A stretch of DNA of 64,000 nucleotides from Agarivorans albus (GCF_019670105.1 NZ_AP023032.1:3156972-3220971), one strand, 5' to 3'. Positions 1 to 10,239 are shown, counted from the stretch's first letter. Translations and numbers: made by a program. The notes: generated by a model from the letters alone, not told the origin.

Positions 1-80
1 TCGCTAAGTTTGTTGACGGAAAAACCGTACGCAAAGTGATTTATGTTGCAGGTAAACTGCTTAACATTGTTGCTAACTAA
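1..80 (+). CDS. leuS: Leucyl-tRNA synthetase, C-terminal end (partial)
   Basis: Only the last 25 codons are in the window. They read ...KFVDGKTVRKVIYVAGKLLNIVAN and stop at TAA 78-80; the 5' part lies off the left edge. This tail fits the end of the C-terminal tRNA-binding domain of bacterial LeuRS, which charges tRNA-Leu in the cytoplasm. The next gene being lptE supports the call, because leuS-lptE-holA is a conserved order in gammaproteobacteria. The fragment alone is short, so identity rests partly on context. Confidence 0.85.
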   Translation, partial: AKFVDGKTVRKVIYVAGKLLNIVAN

Positions 81-86
81 GTTATA

Positions 87-112
87 CGGCGGGCTAACAC
101 CCGCCGTTTTTT
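87..112 (+). terminator. Intrinsic terminator after leuS
   Basis: A perfect 7-bp stem CGGCGGG/CCCGCCG (87-93 with 100-106) with a 6-nt loop is followed by six T. It lies only 13 bases before the lptE start, so it either ends the leuS transcript or attenuates read-through into lptE-holA-nadD. Confidence 0.8.
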
Positions 113-125
113 ACTACGAGAAAGC

Positions 126-620
126 ATGACTTTAACAACCATTCGTTTCGCCGTTATTGCCTTAGCCATTAGCCTAATTTCGGCCTGTGGTTTTGCACCA
201 CGTGGCAGCTATTTGTTAGATGAGAAACTCACTCAAATCTACGTATCTTCAAGTGATGAATTTAGCCCACTAGTTCGTGAGCTAAAACGTCAACTAGCAC
301 AAAACAATGTCGCAGTATTTGAGTTTCCTGAAAGTGGCATTCCAACCCTGCACCTAAGAGGCGAAGATATTAGCAAGCGCACGCTATCGCTATTCGAAAA
401 CGGTCAGGTCGCAGAATACGAGTTAAGTTATCAAGTGGGCGGTTATTTGCAAATTGCCGACCAAGGCAACTTCCCAATTAATGTACAACTCCACCGAGAC
501 TTCCAAGATAACCCCTTAGCAGCGCTAGCAAAGCAACGTGAGCGGGAGCTATTGTACGACGAGTTACGGGTAATGGCTGCAGACCAAATTATGCGTCAAT
601 TGGCTACGGTTAGTTGGTAA
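126..620 (+). CDS. lptE: LPS-assembly lipoprotein LptE
   Basis: Outer-membrane lipoprotein that plugs the LptD barrel and helps deliver lipopolysaccharide to the cell surface. The 164-residue product starts with a lipoprotein signal (hydrophobic residues 8-20, lipobox LISAC, lipidated Cys21). It continues with the typical LptE pattern: GFAPRGSY just after the cysteine, then a body ending in a helix (ERELLYDELRVMAADQIMRQL). Length agrees with the family. It is followed at one base by holA, and the two are very probably co-transcribed. A strong terminator-like hairpin sits just upstream, so it may have its own promoter or depend on read-through from leuS. Confidence 0.93.
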   Translation: MTLTTIRFAVIALAISLISACGFAPRGSYLLDEKLTQIYVSSSDEFSPLVRELKRQLAQNNVAVFEFPESGIPTLHLRGEDISKRTLSLFENGQVAEYELSYQVGGYLQIADQGNFPINVQLHRDFQDNPLAALAKQRERELLYDELRVMAADQIMRQLATVSW

Positions 621-621
621 T

Positions 622-1632
622 ATGCGCATCTACGCTGACCGTCTGTCACAGCAAAATGCCGCAAACTACAGCTGCTATTTAATAGCAGGTGAAGAACCGC
701 TGATTAAGATTGAAACTATCGACAGCATTCGCCACCAATTGCAACAACAAGGTTTGGCTGAAGAACGCTTAAAGTTCACCTTTGATGCAGACTTTCAATG
801 GCCAGATATTTTTGATGCAATGTCTGAGCTGTCGCTGTTTAGCCAGTATCGTTTAATTGAACTGCAACTTGATCGGGTACCCGACAAAGCCATTCAAAAT
901 CAGCTTGATGAACTACTCCAGTTGCTCAACCCTGAGACTCGATTTTTGCTCAGTGTGCCTAAGTTAACCAAAGCCAATGAAAAGCAAAATTGGTACAAGC
1001 TTTTTGACCAACAAGGCTTAGTGGTAATGATTTATCCACCAGAAGGTGGACAATTGCACACTTGGGTAAGGCAACGTTTAAGCCAACAGAAACTGCCCGC
1101 CGATAACGACCTAATAGCCTTATTACTGCATTATTACGAAGGGAACTTACTCGCGCTTAGCCAGGCAATATCAACCATTGCATTACGCTGGGGGCAGCAA
1201 CTTCCTTCGTTAAAAGAAATTGAAGCGGGCTTGTCACATGCCAATCATTTCTCTAGTTTTCAATTGGTCGATGCCCTATTAGGCGGTGACTTTCAGCGCA
1301 GCTTATTAATCATTAAGCAGCTGCAACTTGAGGGCGAAGAGCCAACCTTAATCAATTGGGGCTTAGACAAAGAGTTTAAGTTGCTACAGCTTTTGCAAGA
1401 GCAGCCTTCTAGCCACCATTCCAGCTTATTTAAGCAGCACGGCGTTTGGAATAAGCGCCAAGGCTTAGTGAGTAGCGCAGCAAAACGCTATAGCCCACAA
1501 CAAGTTAACGCTGCGCGTATGCAAGTTGCCGAAATAGACAAAGCCATTAAGCAATTTACCGGTGACCATGCTTGGCACCAATTAGAACGCTTAGTATTTG
1601 AACTGGCATCACCAGCGGTAAAACATGCTTAA
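622..1632 (+). CDS. holA: DNA polymerase III subunit delta
   Basis: Delta is the clamp-opening subunit of the gamma/tau clamp loader, which loads the beta sliding clamp on primed DNA. The protein has 336 residues, the usual length, with a starting block MRIYADRLSQQ...YLIAGEEPLIKIE typical of HolA. It continues into the AAA-like fold and a C-terminal helical collar region (IDKAIKQFTGDHAWHQLERLVFELA). The ATG begins one base after the lptE stop, and the end overlaps nadD by 8 bases, so translation of the three is tightly linked. Confidence 0.93.
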   Translation: MRIYADRLSQQNAANYSCYLIAGEEPLIKIETIDSIRHQLQQQGLAEERLKFTFDADFQWPDIFDAMSELSLFSQYRLIELQLDRVPDKAIQNQLDELLQLLNPETRFLLSVPKLTKANEKQNWYKLFDQQGLVVMIYPPEGGQLHTWVRQRLSQQKLPADNDLIALLLHYYEGNLLALSQAISTIALRWGQQLPSLKEIEAGLSHANHFSSFQLVDALLGGDFQRSLLIIKQLQLEGEEPTLINWGLDKEFKLLQLLQEQPSSHHSSLFKQHGVWNKRQGLVSSAAKRYSPQQVNAARMQVAEIDKAIKQFTGDHAWHQLERLVFELASPAVKHA

Positions 1633-2266
1633 GCTGTTTTTTGGCGGCTCATTTGACCCTATTCACCTTGGACACGTTATCAGTGCTCAGCAATTGCTAG
1701 CTACCACACATGCTGCCGACATAACGCTGCTGCCCAATGCCTTATCACCGCTTAAAGAGAAGCAATTTAGTACCGCACAACATCGCCAACAATTGCTAGA
1801 GCTAGCACTCAGTGATTATCCTCAGCTTAAGCTAGACTGGCGCGAAGTTGCTAGAGGCGGCCACTCTTATACCTGCGATACCCTTAAACAACTCGCTAAT
1901 GAATACCCAAATCAGCCGCTTGGCTTTGTGATGGGTTTAGATTCATTCAACCATTTAGATAAATGGCGTGAATGGCAAACGCTTTGCGACTACGCTCATT
2001 TGATCGTGATTGCCCGTCCCGGTTACCACTTACAACTCTCAGAGCAGCTAAACCAGTGGCTTGAAACCAAGTTATGCAAAGATGTTAGTGAGCTAAGCGC
2101 TCACAACAATGGCAAAGTATACTTTTGTCAGCTGCAAAAAATGGATATGTCTTCGAGCGAGATCCGCCAGCACTTGCAAAACCAAGCAAACCCAGACTTG
2201 CTGAAAAATCAGTTATCTGAAAAAGTCCTTAGCTATATTCTTCAACATAAGCTTTACGGCGCTTAA
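1625..2266 (+). CDS. nadD: Nicotinate-nucleotide adenylyltransferase
   Basis: Makes nicotinate adenine dinucleotide from NaMN and ATP, the penultimate step of NAD synthesis, in the cytoplasm. The nucleotidyltransferase signature GGSFDPIHLGH is at residues 7-17, and the second signature SSSEIR is near residue 176. Length of 213 residues is normal. The start codon lies inside the last codons of holA (8-base overlap), a common arrangement for this pair. rsfS follows after a 54-base gap. Confidence 0.95.
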   Translation: MLKLFFGGSFDPIHLGHVISAQQLLATTHAADITLLPNALSPLKEKQFSTAQHRQQLLELALSDYPQLKLDWREVARGGHSYTCDTLKQLANEYPNQPLGFVMGLDSFNHLDKWREWQTLCDYAHLIVIARPGYHLQLSEQLNQWLETKLCKDVSELSAHNNGKVYFCQLQKMDMSSSEIRQHLQNQANPDLLKNQLSEKVLSYILQHKLYGA

Positions 2267-2320
2267 CCTAGCCAGACAGAGCGTGATATACTTATCTTTT
2301 AATCCAAATTTGGGGTTCTT

Positions 2321-2668
2321 TTGTTGCAAAACCAACAACTGATCGATTTTGTAGTAGACAAAATTGAAGATATGAAAGGTCGAGATATTCAAAATCTAGA
2401 CGTAAGCCAACTCTCTAACGTGACCGATACCATGATAATTTGTAGTGGTAATTCTAAGCGACATGTTAAATCCATCGCCGACAATGTAGTTAAAGAAGCC
2501 AAGCAAGTTGAACTTGAAGTGATTGGCATCGAAGGCATGGACGAATCAGAGTGGGTATTGGTTGATCTAGGTGATGTGGTATTGCACGTAATGCAAGACA
2601 GCGCTCGCGACTTTTACCAACTTGAAAAACTATGGGCACCCGCTGTTTCTGAGTCTAAAGCCGGATGA
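2321..2668 (+). CDS. rsfS: Ribosomal silencing factor RsfS
   Basis: Binds uL14 on the large subunit and blocks subunit joining in starvation. The sequence carries the family core ([24 protein letters not shown], then [13 protein letters not shown] at the end). No ATG fits: the first internal ATG would remove the conserved DFVVDKIE segment. The start is therefore a TTG, either 2321 or the next codon 2324, with GGGG about six bases upstream. The end overlaps rlmH by ATGA, indicating translational coupling. Confidence 0.92.
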   Translation: MLQNQQLIDFVVDKIEDMKGRDIQNLDVSQLSNVTDTMIICSGNSKRHVKSIADNVVKEAKQVELEVIGIEGMDESEWVLVDLGDVVLHVMQDSARDFYQLEKLWAPAVSESKAG

Positions 2669-3135
2669 AAATACAGTTAGTGGCTGTAGGCACTAAAATG
2701 CCTGCTTGGGTTGAGACGGCCTATCAAGAGTATGCGCGTCGCTTTCCTAAAGATATGCCACTAGAGCTGGTTGAAGTAAAAGCCGGGAACCGCGGTAAAA
2801 ATGCCGACATAAAGCGCATTCTTGATAAAGAAGGTGAGGCCACCTTAGCGGTTATACCTAAAGGCAACCGTGTTGTAACTCTAGAGGTTACCGGTAAAGC
2901 TTGGACCACCCCGCAGCTTGCGAAGCAACTAGACAACTGGAAAATGGACGGCCGCGATGTAAGCCTGTTAATTGGTGGCCCAGAAGGTTTAGCCCCAAGT
3001 TGCACCAACATCGCCGAACAACGCTGGTCGCTATCGGCACTCACTTTGCCCCACCCAATGGTGAGAGTTATCGTTGCCGAGACTCTCTATCGCGCGTGGA
3101 GTGTTACGGCTAACCACCCTTATCACAGAGAATAA
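2665..3135 (+). CDS. rlmH: 23S rRNA pseudouridine-1915 N3-methyltransferase
   Basis: SPOUT-class methyltransferase that modifies helix 69 of 23S rRNA on assembled ribosomes, using S-adenosylmethionine. At 156 residues it has exactly the usual length. The SAM-binding GGPEG motif is around residues 104-108, followed by a C-terminal knot ending [10 protein letters not shown], the family's invariant tail. It overlaps rsfS by four bases and precedes mrdA by 10 bases, the same order as in E. coli. Confidence 0.95.
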   Translation: MKIQLVAVGTKMPAWVETAYQEYARRFPKDMPLELVEVKAGNRGKNADIKRILDKEGEATLAVIPKGNRVVTLEVTGKAWTTPQLAKQLDNWKMDGRDVSLLIGGPEGLAPSCTNIAEQRWSLSALTLPHPMVRVIVAETLYRAWSVTANHPYHRE

Positions 3136-3145
3136 ACGCTAAAGT

Positions 3146-5008
3146 ATGGCAAGACAGCGCGTCGCAATGCGAGACCACTCGGCTGAATCACGGTTGTTTA
3201 ACCGTCGTTCATTAGTGGCTATTTTAGGTACCTTCGCGCTTATTTGTGTATTACTGGGCAACCTTTATTACCTGCAATTTGAACAGCACGAAACCTACAC
3301 CACTCGCTCTAACGACAACCGCATTAAAGTTTTACCTATCGCCCCTCCCCGCGGCTTGGTTTACGATAGGAATGGGGTATTACTGGCAGAAAACCGCCCC
3401 AACTTTAGTTTAGAGATCATCCCAGAGAATGTAGACGACCTCGACCAAATGATCGCCGAGCTAAGTGAATTATTAGCGCTCAGCGAAAACGATGTTGAGC
3501 GATTTCAGCAAAACCGCAAACACACACGTCGCTTTAAACCAGTAGTGCTTAAGTCGCAACTTACTGAGCAACAAGTGGCCATGTTTAGCGTGCAACAGCA
3601 CAAATTTCATGGCGCCAGCATCGATGCCAGCTTAATTCGCTTCTACCCCTATGGCGACAGCCTCACCCACTTATTGGGCTATGTAGCGCGCATTAACGCA
3701 AAAGACTTAGAGCGGTTAGAAAAAGAAAACAAACTGGCCGAGTACGATGCAACGCGCACTATCGGCAAACAAGGTATCGAGCGCTATTACGAAGAAATTC
3801 TGCATGGCAGTGTTGGCTATCAAGAAGTTGAAGTGAATAACCGTGGCCGAATTATTCGTACCATGAAGATTGTCCCACCTATTCCAGGTAAAGATCTCTA
3901 CCTCAACGTAGACATTCGCTTGCAACTAGAAGCTCAAAGGTTGCTGGCAGGGCGCCGTGGTTCAGCGGTTCTTCTTGATGCCAAAACCAGTGGCGTACTA
4001 GCCATGGTATCTAGCCCAAGTTATGACCCTAACCTGTTTGTAAATGGCATTAGCAGCAAAAATTACAACAAGCTGCTTAACTCTACCGACCGCCCGCTGA
4101 TTAACCGAGCCACCAAAGGCGTTTACCCCCCAGCTTCTACGGTTAAGCCACAGTTAGCTGTAATGGGATTAGAGCTGGGTAAGATTACTGTTGAGCAACG
4201 CATGTGGGATCCTGGTTGGTTCCAAATCCCTAATACCAAACGCCGCTTCCGCGACTGGAAACGCTGGGGACATGGTTGGGTTGATGTTTATAAAGCTATT
4301 GAACAAAGTGTAGATACCTATTTTTACAAATTGGCTTATGAAACCGGCATCGATGAAATGCATGCCTACATGAGCAAGTTTGGTTTTGGTAAATATACTG
4401 GTATTGATATTCATGAAGAAAGCCGGGCCAACATGCCTAGCCGTGAATGGAAGCGAGCTCGCTACCGTCAACCCTGGTGGCAAGGTGACACAATTTCTGT
4501 TGGCATTGGCCAAGGCTATTGGACCACCACACCAATACAGCTCGCTCAGGCCACCAATATTTTGGTGAACAAAGGTAAAATTATTACTCCACGCATTTTA
4601 AAAAGCGTCGGCGATGCCAACTCACACATTGGCTTACCGCCACAAATTCAAGCGCCTATAGCCTTAAACAGTGATAAAAACTGGCAGGTTGCTTTAGATG
4701 GCATGTACGGCGTAATCAACAAAAGTAACGGTACCGCGCGTAAAGCTTTTGAAGACACCACTTATGTCGCTGCTGGTAAATCCGGTACTGCGCAGGTTGT
4801 TGGCATTGCCGAAGATGCAGAATACGATGCCGAAAGCCTTAAAGAACAACACCGCGATAACGCGATGTTTGTCGCCTATGCGCCCTTCGAAAAACCCGAG
4901 ATAGTTGCCTCAGTGGTTGTAGAAAATGCCGGTGGTGGTAGCTCCAATGCAGCGCCAGTAATTCGCGAGTTATTTGATAGTTATTTTGAAACCAAGGAAA
5001 CCTTTTAA
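3146..5008 (+). CDS. mrdA: Peptidoglycan DD-transpeptidase PBP2
   Basis: Class B penicillin-binding protein that cross-links peptidoglycan during lateral growth in the elongasome. One transmembrane helix at about residues 22-43 anchors it to the inner membrane. The pedestal domain has the [11 protein letters not shown] motif. The transpeptidase domain has the catalytic Ser331 in STVK, an SVD motif, and KSGT at 545-548. Length is 620 residues, against 633 in E. coli. It directly precedes rodA, its glycosyltransferase partner (two bases between stop and start), so both are expected to be made together. Confidence 0.95.
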   Translation: MARQRVAMRDHSAESRLFNRRSLVAILGTFALICVLLGNLYYLQFEQHETYTTRSNDNRIKVLPIAPPRGLVYDRNGVLLAENRPNFSLEIIPENVDDLDQMIAELSELLALSENDVERFQQNRKHTRRFKPVVLKSQLTEQQVAMFSVQQHKFHGASIDASLIRFYPYGDSLTHLLGYVARINAKDLERLEKENKLAEYDATRTIGKQGIERYYEEILHGSVGYQEVEVNNRGRIIRTMKIVPPIPGKDLYLNVDIRLQLEAQRLLAGRRGSAVLLDAKTSGVLAMVSSPSYDPNLFVNGISSKNYNKLLNSTDRPLINRATKGVYPPASTVKPQLAVMGLELGKITVEQRMWDPGWFQIPNTKRRFRDWKRWGHGWVDVYKAIEQSVDTYFYKLAYETGIDEMHAYMSKFGFGKYTGIDIHEESRANMPSREWKRARYRQPWWQGDTISVGIGQGYWTTTPIQLAQATNILVNKGKIITPRILKSVGDANSHIGLPPQIQAPIALNSDKNWQVALDGMYGVINKSNGTARKAFEDTTYVAAGKSGTAQVVGIAEDAEYDAESLKEQHRDNAMFVAYAPFEKPEIVASVVVENAGGGSSNAAPVIRELFDSYFETKETF

Positions 5009-5010
5009 GC

Positions 5011-6123
5011 ATGGGCAACTATAGCCAAGAGCAGAAAAACTCTTTGTGGTGGCGACTGCACCTAGATTGGCCTTTATTGCTTGGTTTAGTGTTATTAATG
5101 GGCTTGGGCATGTTTGTTTTATACAGCGCCAGCGGCGAGAGCATGGCGATGCTAAATCGCCAACTGGTGCGCATTGCCTTAGCGACTGTAGTGATGTTTG
5201 TACTGGCGCAAGTTCCCCCCGACGTATATTTGCGCTGGGCGCCCTTTTTCTTTTTCTCCGGTTTGTTGATGCTATTGGCGGTGCTGATAGTGGGCGATGT
5301 GGGTAAAGGTGCTCAGCGCTGGTTAGATCTCGGTTTTATCCGTTTCCAACCGTCTGAAATTATGAAGCTCGCGGTGCCCCTCATGGTCGCGCGTTATATT
5401 AGTCAGCATCCTCTTCCACCTAGCTTCAAACACTTACTGATTGGTGCCACCATTGCAATTGCGCCAACCTTGCTTATTGCTAAGCAGCCCGATTTAGGAA
5501 CATCTTTACTGGTTGCGGCCTCTGGGATTTTTGCCTTGTTCTTAGCCGGGATGAGCTGGCGATTAGTGGGCGCAGCGGGTGCAGCGATTGCCGCCTTTAT
5601 CCCTTTGCTATGGTTCTTCTTAATGCGCGACTATCAGCGCCAGCGAGTACTCACTTTACTTAATCCAGAAAGTGACCCACTCGGTGCGGGATACCACATT
5701 ATTCAATCTAAAATTGCTATTGGCTCTGGTGGCTTCGCCGGTAAAGGCTGGCTGCAGGGCACCCAATCTCAATTAGACTTTTTGCCAGAGCGGCATACCG
5801 ACTTTATTTTTGCCGTATTTGCCGAAGAGTTTGGCTTTTTAGGCGTAGTGCTGTTGATGTGTTTGTATTTCTACATCATTGGGCGCGGCTTGTTTATTGC
5901 TACTCAAGCACAAACAGCCTTTGGCCGCTTATTGGCTGGTTGCATTATTTTAACCTTCTTCGTTTATATCTTTGTAAACATTGGCATGGTGAGCGGTTTA
6001 CTACCCGTGGTAGGTGTTCCGCTTCCTTTAGTGAGCTATGGTGGCACATCGATAGTGACACTGATGGCAGGTTTTGGCATTCTGATGTCTGTTCATACTC
6101 ACAAACGGCTTTATGCCCAATAA
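5011..6123 (+). CDS. rodA: Rod-shape SEDS glycosyltransferase RodA
   Basis: Membrane glycosyltransferase that polymerises lipid II for rod-shape growth with PBP2. The 370-residue protein is almost entirely hydrophobic, with about ten membrane segments. It carries family signatures: [24 protein letters not shown] in the middle, [29 protein letters not shown], and [10 protein letters not shown] near the C-terminus. It begins three bases after mrdA and is followed nine bases later by mltB, forming one transcription unit. Confidence 0.95.
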   Translation: MGNYSQEQKNSLWWRLHLDWPLLLGLVLLMGLGMFVLYSASGESMAMLNRQLVRIALATVVMFVLAQVPPDVYLRWAPFFFFSGLLMLLAVLIVGDVGKGAQRWLDLGFIRFQPSEIMKLAVPLMVARYISQHPLPPSFKHLLIGATIAIAPTLLIAKQPDLGTSLLVAASGIFALFLAGMSWRLVGAAGAAIAAFIPLLWFFLMRDYQRQRVLTLLNPESDPLGAGYHIIQSKIAIGSGGFAGKGWLQGTQSQLDFLPERHTDFIFAVFAEEFGFLGVVLLMCLYFYIIGRGLFIATQAQTAFGRLLAGCIILTFFVYIFVNIGMVSGLLPVVGVPLPLVSYGGTSIVTLMAGFGILMSVHTHKRLYAQ

Positions 6124-6131
6124 GGATTGCT

Positions 6132-7109
6132 ATGCGCTTATGTTGTTGCTTATTACTTGCTCTGTCTCAAATCTGGTCATTTTCTGCCTTGGCCAATACC
6201 GAACAGCAGCAACGTATTGAAGCATTAAGCCAAGAACTTGATATTCCGCTCGAGAGCTTAGAAAAAGCCGCCGAGCAAGCCACCTATCAGCAAGCGGTAA
6301 TCGATGCGATTACTCGCCCATGGGAAGCCAAACCTTGGCACCTTTACCGCGATTTATTCCTTACCGAAGAACGTTTAGCAGCTGGCTTAGCCTTTTGGCA
6401 AAAGCACCAAGAAACCATAGAGCGTGCTGAAAAAGAGTTTAAGGTTCCAGCACAAATAATAGTCGCCATTATTGGCGTAGAGACCTACTACGGGCGACAC
6501 AAAGGGACTTATCCAGTCATTGATGCCTTGTATACCTTAGGTTTCCATTACCCTAAACGCGGCCAGTTTTTTAGCAAAGAGTTTGCTTATTATATTCGTT
6601 TAGCAGAACAACAAGGCTGGGCCTTAGACGAAGTTAAAGGGTCGTATGCTGGCGCAATGGGCTTTGGTCAATTTATCCCTTCTAGCTATATTCATTACGG
6701 CGTAGATTTTGATAACGATGGCAAAGTAGATATGCTAAACAACCCAGTTGATGCCATAGGCAGCGTAGCTAACTACTTTGCTAAACACCGTTGGCAATTA
6801 GGCAAACCCGTAGTGCATGCCGCTGATTCAAACACTACACAAGCCAAACCATGGTTAAGCAAAAAGTTAGAAATTAACAATACTTGGCAAGAGCTGTATC
6901 AAGCGGGAATTAAAACCGAAGCGAGCTTAACAAATAACACCCGCGTTAAGCTGCTAGAGCTGGAAGAAGCGGAAGGCCACAGTTATTGGTTAGCGGAACA
7001 TAACTTCTATGTGATTACTCGCTATAACCGCAGCCCGCTTTATGCCATGGCCGTGTATCAATTTAGTGAGCAACTACGAAAGGCTCAGGTGCAAACCAAT
7101 GCCAATTAA
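6132..7109 (+). CDS. mltB: Lytic murein transglycosylase B
   Basis: Family 3 lytic transglycosylase that cleaves glycan strands with formation of 1,6-anhydro-MurNAc. I place the start at ATG 6132, preceded by AAGGA, which gives a 325-residue protein with a signal peptide (MRLCCCLLLALSQIWSFSALA). The same frame stays open further upstream inside rodA, but that part is not MltB-like. Catalytic Glu117 is in GVETYYGR, followed by GAMGFGQFIPSSY. No clear lipobox is seen, so it may be soluble in the periplasm rather than a lipoprotein. The end overlaps rlpA by 11 bases. Confidence 0.92.
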   Translation: MRLCCCLLLALSQIWSFSALANTEQQQRIEALSQELDIPLESLEKAAEQATYQQAVIDAITRPWEAKPWHLYRDLFLTEERLAAGLAFWQKHQETIERAEKEFKVPAQIIVAIIGVETYYGRHKGTYPVIDALYTLGFHYPKRGQFFSKEFAYYIRLAEQQGWALDEVKGSYAGAMGFGQFIPSSYIHYGVDFDNDGKVDMLNNPVDAIGSVANYFAKHRWQLGKPVVHAADSNTTQAKPWLSKKLEINNTWQELYQAGIKTEASLTNNTRVKLLELEEAEGHSYWLAEHNFYVITRYNRSPLYAMAVYQFSEQLRKAQVQTNAN

Positions 7110-7908
7110 GTTTAAACGCCTTGTCACCGCTTACTTGAGCAGTGTTGCCTTAGCGGCACTGCTTAGTGCTTGTAGCTCTTCACCAAGCGATCAGCGCTAC
7201 GGGATGAGTAATGACAAGGCACCCGATTCAGCTCCAGAGCTAGATCATATTGAAAACCCCATCCCTCGCTTTGAACCATACAGCCGCCAAGGCAATCGTG
7301 ACTACACAGTGCGTGGAAAAAACTACCAAGTTTGGCGGGATATAGAGCAGCACGAAGTTGAAGGCGAAGCGTCTTGGTACGGCAAAAAGTTTCATGGTCA
7401 CCTCACCTCCAACGGTGAGATTTACGACATGTATAGTATGTCGGCTGCCCACAAAAACTTGCCGCTGCCTAGCTATGTAGAAGTTACCAACTTAAGCAAT
7501 AACAAAACCGTTATTGTGCGAGTGAACGACCGCGGTCCATTTCACCAAAAACGCATCATCGATTTATCCTACGCTGCGGCTTACAAGCTCGACATGCTTA
7601 AATCTGGTACTGCCAAAGTAAAAATCAAGCTGTTGCGTTTTGATAACGATAATACCGCCACAAAGCCTCAACCGGGTGCTCAGCAATACTATGTTCAACT
7701 GCTCGCCAGTAAAAATCAGCAGGTATTAGAGCAACACCAGCAACAGTTGCAAGCTGAAGGCTTAAGCACTCAATTAGTTACCGAGAATGGCTGGCAGAAA
7801 CTGCGATTGGGCCCCTATTATGATGTATTAAGCGCCGAGAAGTACTTGGCAAACATGCGTAAAGGTCCCTATAAAGACGCTTATATCATTAATCTAAAAG
7901 CAAACTAG
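7099..7908 (+). CDS. rlpA: Septal ring lipoprotein RlpA
   Basis: Outer-membrane lipoprotein that binds, and in some species cleaves, denuded glycan strands at the septum. Start ATG 7099 gives a lipoprotein signal with Cys25 in LLSAC. The double-psi beta-barrel domain holds GEASWYGKKFHGHLTSNGE and VRVNDRGPFHQKRIIDLS. The C-terminal 70 residues are a SPOR domain (YYVQLLASKNQQ...), which recognises denuded septal peptidoglycan. Length is 269 residues. It overlaps the end of mltB, so it belongs to the mrdA-rodA-mltB unit. Confidence 0.93.
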   Translation: MPIKFKRLVTAYLSSVALAALLSACSSSPSDQRYGMSNDKAPDSAPELDHIENPIPRFEPYSRQGNRDYTVRGKNYQVWRDIEQHEVEGEASWYGKKFHGHLTSNGEIYDMYSMSAAHKNLPLPSYVEVTNLSNNKTVIVRVNDRGPFHQKRIIDLSYAAAYKLDMLKSGTAKVKIKLLRFDNDNTATKPQPGAQQYYVQLLASKNQQVLEQHQQQLQAEGLSTQLVTENGWQKLRLGPYYDVLSAEKYLANMRKGPYKDAYIINLKAN

Positions 7909-8001
7909 TGGATTTAGAGCAGGATACTAACAAACAGCCGAAAAGTTTTGTTATAGTGTTTGCCGTCCGTGTTTATTGACTAACAAGCCAAAGAGCCAAC
8001 C

Positions 8002-9180
8002 ATGATAAAAAATGTATTTCAGCGTGTTAGCTGCGCCTCTGCGCTTCTGATTGCAAGTAGTATGAGCGTAGCTTATGCCGCTCCTCAAGTTATCCCTAAT
8101 GCTCCTATTGTTTCAGCCAAAGCCTACTACTTAGTAGATTTTGACTCAGGCCGAGTGCTCGCTGCCGAAAATGAAGAAGACAGCTTAGCGCCTGCCAGTT
8201 TAACCAAAATCATGACCAGCTACATCATTGGTAAAGAAATCAAATCGGGCAAGCTTGACCCAAATGGCATGGTAACCATTAGCGAAAAAGCTTGGTCGAA
8301 GAACTTCCCAGATTCTTCAAAAATGTTTATCGAAGTAGGCAAGCAAGTCAAAGTTGCTGACTTAAACCGCGGCATCATTATTCAATCAGGTAACGACGCC
8401 TGTGTAGCCATGGCAGAACATATTGCCGGCAGCGAAGACTCATTCACCAGCTTAATGAATTCTTGGGCTGGCCACTTAGGCATGGTAAATACTCACTTCG
8501 CTAACAGCCACGGCCTAGACAGCACCGAGCAATATACCACGGCTAAAGATATGGCAATTTTGGCCACAGCAATGATCCGCGATGTGCCAGATGAGTACGC
8601 CATTTACAAAGAAAAATCATTCACTTTTAACGGCATTACTCAGCACAACCGCAACACACTACTATGGGATAAAAGCCTAAATGTAGATGGCATGAAAACT
8701 GGCCATACTAGCAAGGCCGGTTATAGCTTAGTTTCTTCAGCTACCAACCAAGACATGCGTCTAGTAGCAGTAGTTATGGGAACTAACTCTGCGAAAGCCC
8801 GTGCAGCCGAGAGTAAAAAGCTACTTAACTGGGGCTTTAGATTTTTCGAAACCGTTAAACCTTATAAAGCTGGCGACAGCTTTGTAGAACAAACTGTTTG
8901 GATGGCCGACCAAGACACAGTATCTTTAGGTGTTAACCAAGATATCGCCCTTACCCTACCACGCGGCCAAGCCAGTCAGCTTCAAGCAAGCTTTGAGCTA
9001 AAAGAAGAGCTAAAAGCGCCATTAAGCCAAGGGCAAACTGTAGGCTCTGTATATTTCCAAGTAGGTGAAGAAGATGTTGCCGAGTACCCACTAGTTGTTC
9101 TGCAAGAAGTAGAACAAGGCGGGATCTTCAAACGTTTACTGGATTACATTAAGTTGTTCTTTGCGTCTTTATTTAGTTAA
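8002..9180 (+). CDS. dacA: D-alanyl-D-alanine carboxypeptidase (PBP5/6 type)
   Basis: Periplasmic enzyme that trims the terminal D-Ala from pentapeptides and so limits cross-linking. It has a signal peptide ending near AYA-APQ (residue 26). The active-site set is complete: SLTK at 66-69, SGN starting at Ser129, KTG starting at Lys232. The final residues (FKRLLDYIKLFFASLF) form the amphipathic helix that tethers this family to the inner membrane. Length is 392 residues. A 93-base gap separates it from rlpA, room for its own promoter. A terminator follows. Confidence 0.94.
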   Translation: MIKNVFQRVSCASALLIASSMSVAYAAPQVIPNAPIVSAKAYYLVDFDSGRVLAAENEEDSLAPASLTKIMTSYIIGKEIKSGKLDPNGMVTISEKAWSKNFPDSSKMFIEVGKQVKVADLNRGIIIQSGNDACVAMAEHIAGSEDSFTSLMNSWAGHLGMVNTHFANSHGLDSTEQYTTAKDMAILATAMIRDVPDEYAIYKEKSFTFNGITQHNRNTLLWDKSLNVDGMKTGHTSKAGYSLVSSATNQDMRLVAVVMGTNSAKARAAESKKLLNWGFRFFETVKPYKAGDSFVEQTVWMADQDTVSLGVNQDIALTLPRGQASQLQASFELKEELKAPLSQGQTVGSVYFQVGEEDVAEYPLVVLQEVEQGGIFKRLLDYIKLFFASLFS

Positions 9181-9240
9181 GCAATAAGACCAATGCATAA
9201 ACTCTAAGCCAATTGGCGGAAATTTTAGGCAAAGCTCACA

Positions 9241-9267
9241 AAAACGCGTTAGAATAACGCGTTTTTT
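9241..9267 (+). terminator. Intrinsic terminator after dacA
   Basis: Perfect 11-bp stem AAAACGCGTTA/TAACGCGTTTT with a GAA triloop (9241-9265) running into a T tract. It ends the dacA transcript and isolates ybeD-lipB-lipA. The A-rich left arm could also let it act on the other strand. Confidence 0.85.
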
Positions 9268-9319
9268 ATTTCTAGCTCGACCAAAAATCGCGGCTTAAAT
9301 CAGTATTCTTAGGTCAGAA

Positions 9320-9583
9320 ATGCAAACTAAATTTGATGAATATTTAGAGTTCCCATGTGATTTTACTTTTAAAATCATGGGCGTAAACAACAACACTTTA
9401 GAAGATGAAGTATTAAGTGTTATTCAAGGTTTAGCGCCGGGTGATTACAGCCCTAAAACGCGTCCAAGCAGTAAAGGCAATTACAAATCAATTACCTTGG
9501 TGGTTAAAGTTACCAGCAAACAACACATTGAGAGCCTTTACACCCAAATTGGTGCCATTGAAGACGTACGCCACGTACTATAA
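9320..9583 (+). CDS. ybeD: DUF493 family protein YbeD
   Basis: Small cytoplasmic protein of 87 residues with an ACT-like fold (DUF493), function not settled. The start [24 protein letters not shown] and the end [11 protein letters not shown] are characteristic of the family. In E. coli it sits between dacA and lipB, exactly as here. Its stop codon TAA shares its last A with the ATG of lipB, so it is translationally coupled to lipoate attachment genes. A role linked to lipB is inference from position only. Confidence 0.92.
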   Translation: MQTKFDEYLEFPCDFTFKIMGVNNNTLEDEVLSVIQGLAPGDYSPKTRPSSKGNYKSITLVVKVTSKQHIESLYTQIGAIEDVRHVL

Positions 9584-10239
9584 TGCCTGAGCAAAACCGC
9601 TTAATCATTCGCCAACTAGGCCTTCAAGACTATTCAAGCATCTTGCAAGCTATGCGTGATTTTACTGATCAACGCAGCGCTGAGCAGGATGACGAGTTGT
9701 GGCTGGTAGAACACCAGCCAGTGTTTACTCAAGGTCAAGCGGGTAAAGCGGAACACCTACTAGCCAGTAGCGACATTCCGGTGGTGCAAGCAGATAGAGG
9801 CGGTCAGGTCACTTACCATGGTCCTGGCCAACTAGTGGCTTACCCCTTGCTCAACTTGCGTCGCCGTAAACTTGGTGTTCGCGACTTAGTCACCATTATC
9901 GAACAAAGCATCATCGAAACCCTTAGTCATTATAAGATTGAGGCTTTTGCTAAAAAAGACGCACCCGGTGTGTATGTAGACCAAAAGAAAATAGCCTCTC
10001 TAGGTTTACGTATTCGCAAAGGCTGCTCTTTCCACGGTTTAGCATTAAACGTAGACATGGACCTAAGTCCGTTTTTGCAAATTAACCCTTGTGGTTATGC
10101 CGGTTTAGAAATGGCACAAATTAGCGACTATGTTGCTAGCCCAAACATTAGTCAGGTTGCCGAACACCTTAGCAAGGTGTTAGTGAAGCAGCTGGCTTAT
10201 AGCAGTACAGAACATCAACAAGGACTACCCACACTATGA
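9583..10239 (+). CDS. lipB: Octanoyl-ACP:protein octanoyltransferase LipB
   Basis: Transfers octanoate from acyl carrier protein to the lipoyl domains of 2-oxoacid dehydrogenases and the glycine cleavage H protein. The protein has the signature [17 protein letters not shown]. The catalytic lysine is in [13 protein letters not shown] and the catalytic cysteine in [11 protein letters not shown]. Length is 218 residues, as expected. Start and stop overlap the neighbours (ATAATG with ybeD, ATGA with lipA), so the three form a tight operon. Confidence 0.95.
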   Translation: MPEQNRLIIRQLGLQDYSSILQAMRDFTDQRSAEQDDELWLVEHQPVFTQGQAGKAEHLLASSDIPVVQADRGGQVTYHGPGQLVAYPLLNLRRRKLGVRDLVTIIEQSIIETLSHYKIEAFAKKDAPGVYVDQKKIASLGLRIRKGCSFHGLALNVDMDLSPFLQINPCGYAGLEMAQISDYVASPNISQVAEHLSKVLVKQLAYSSTEHQQGLPTL

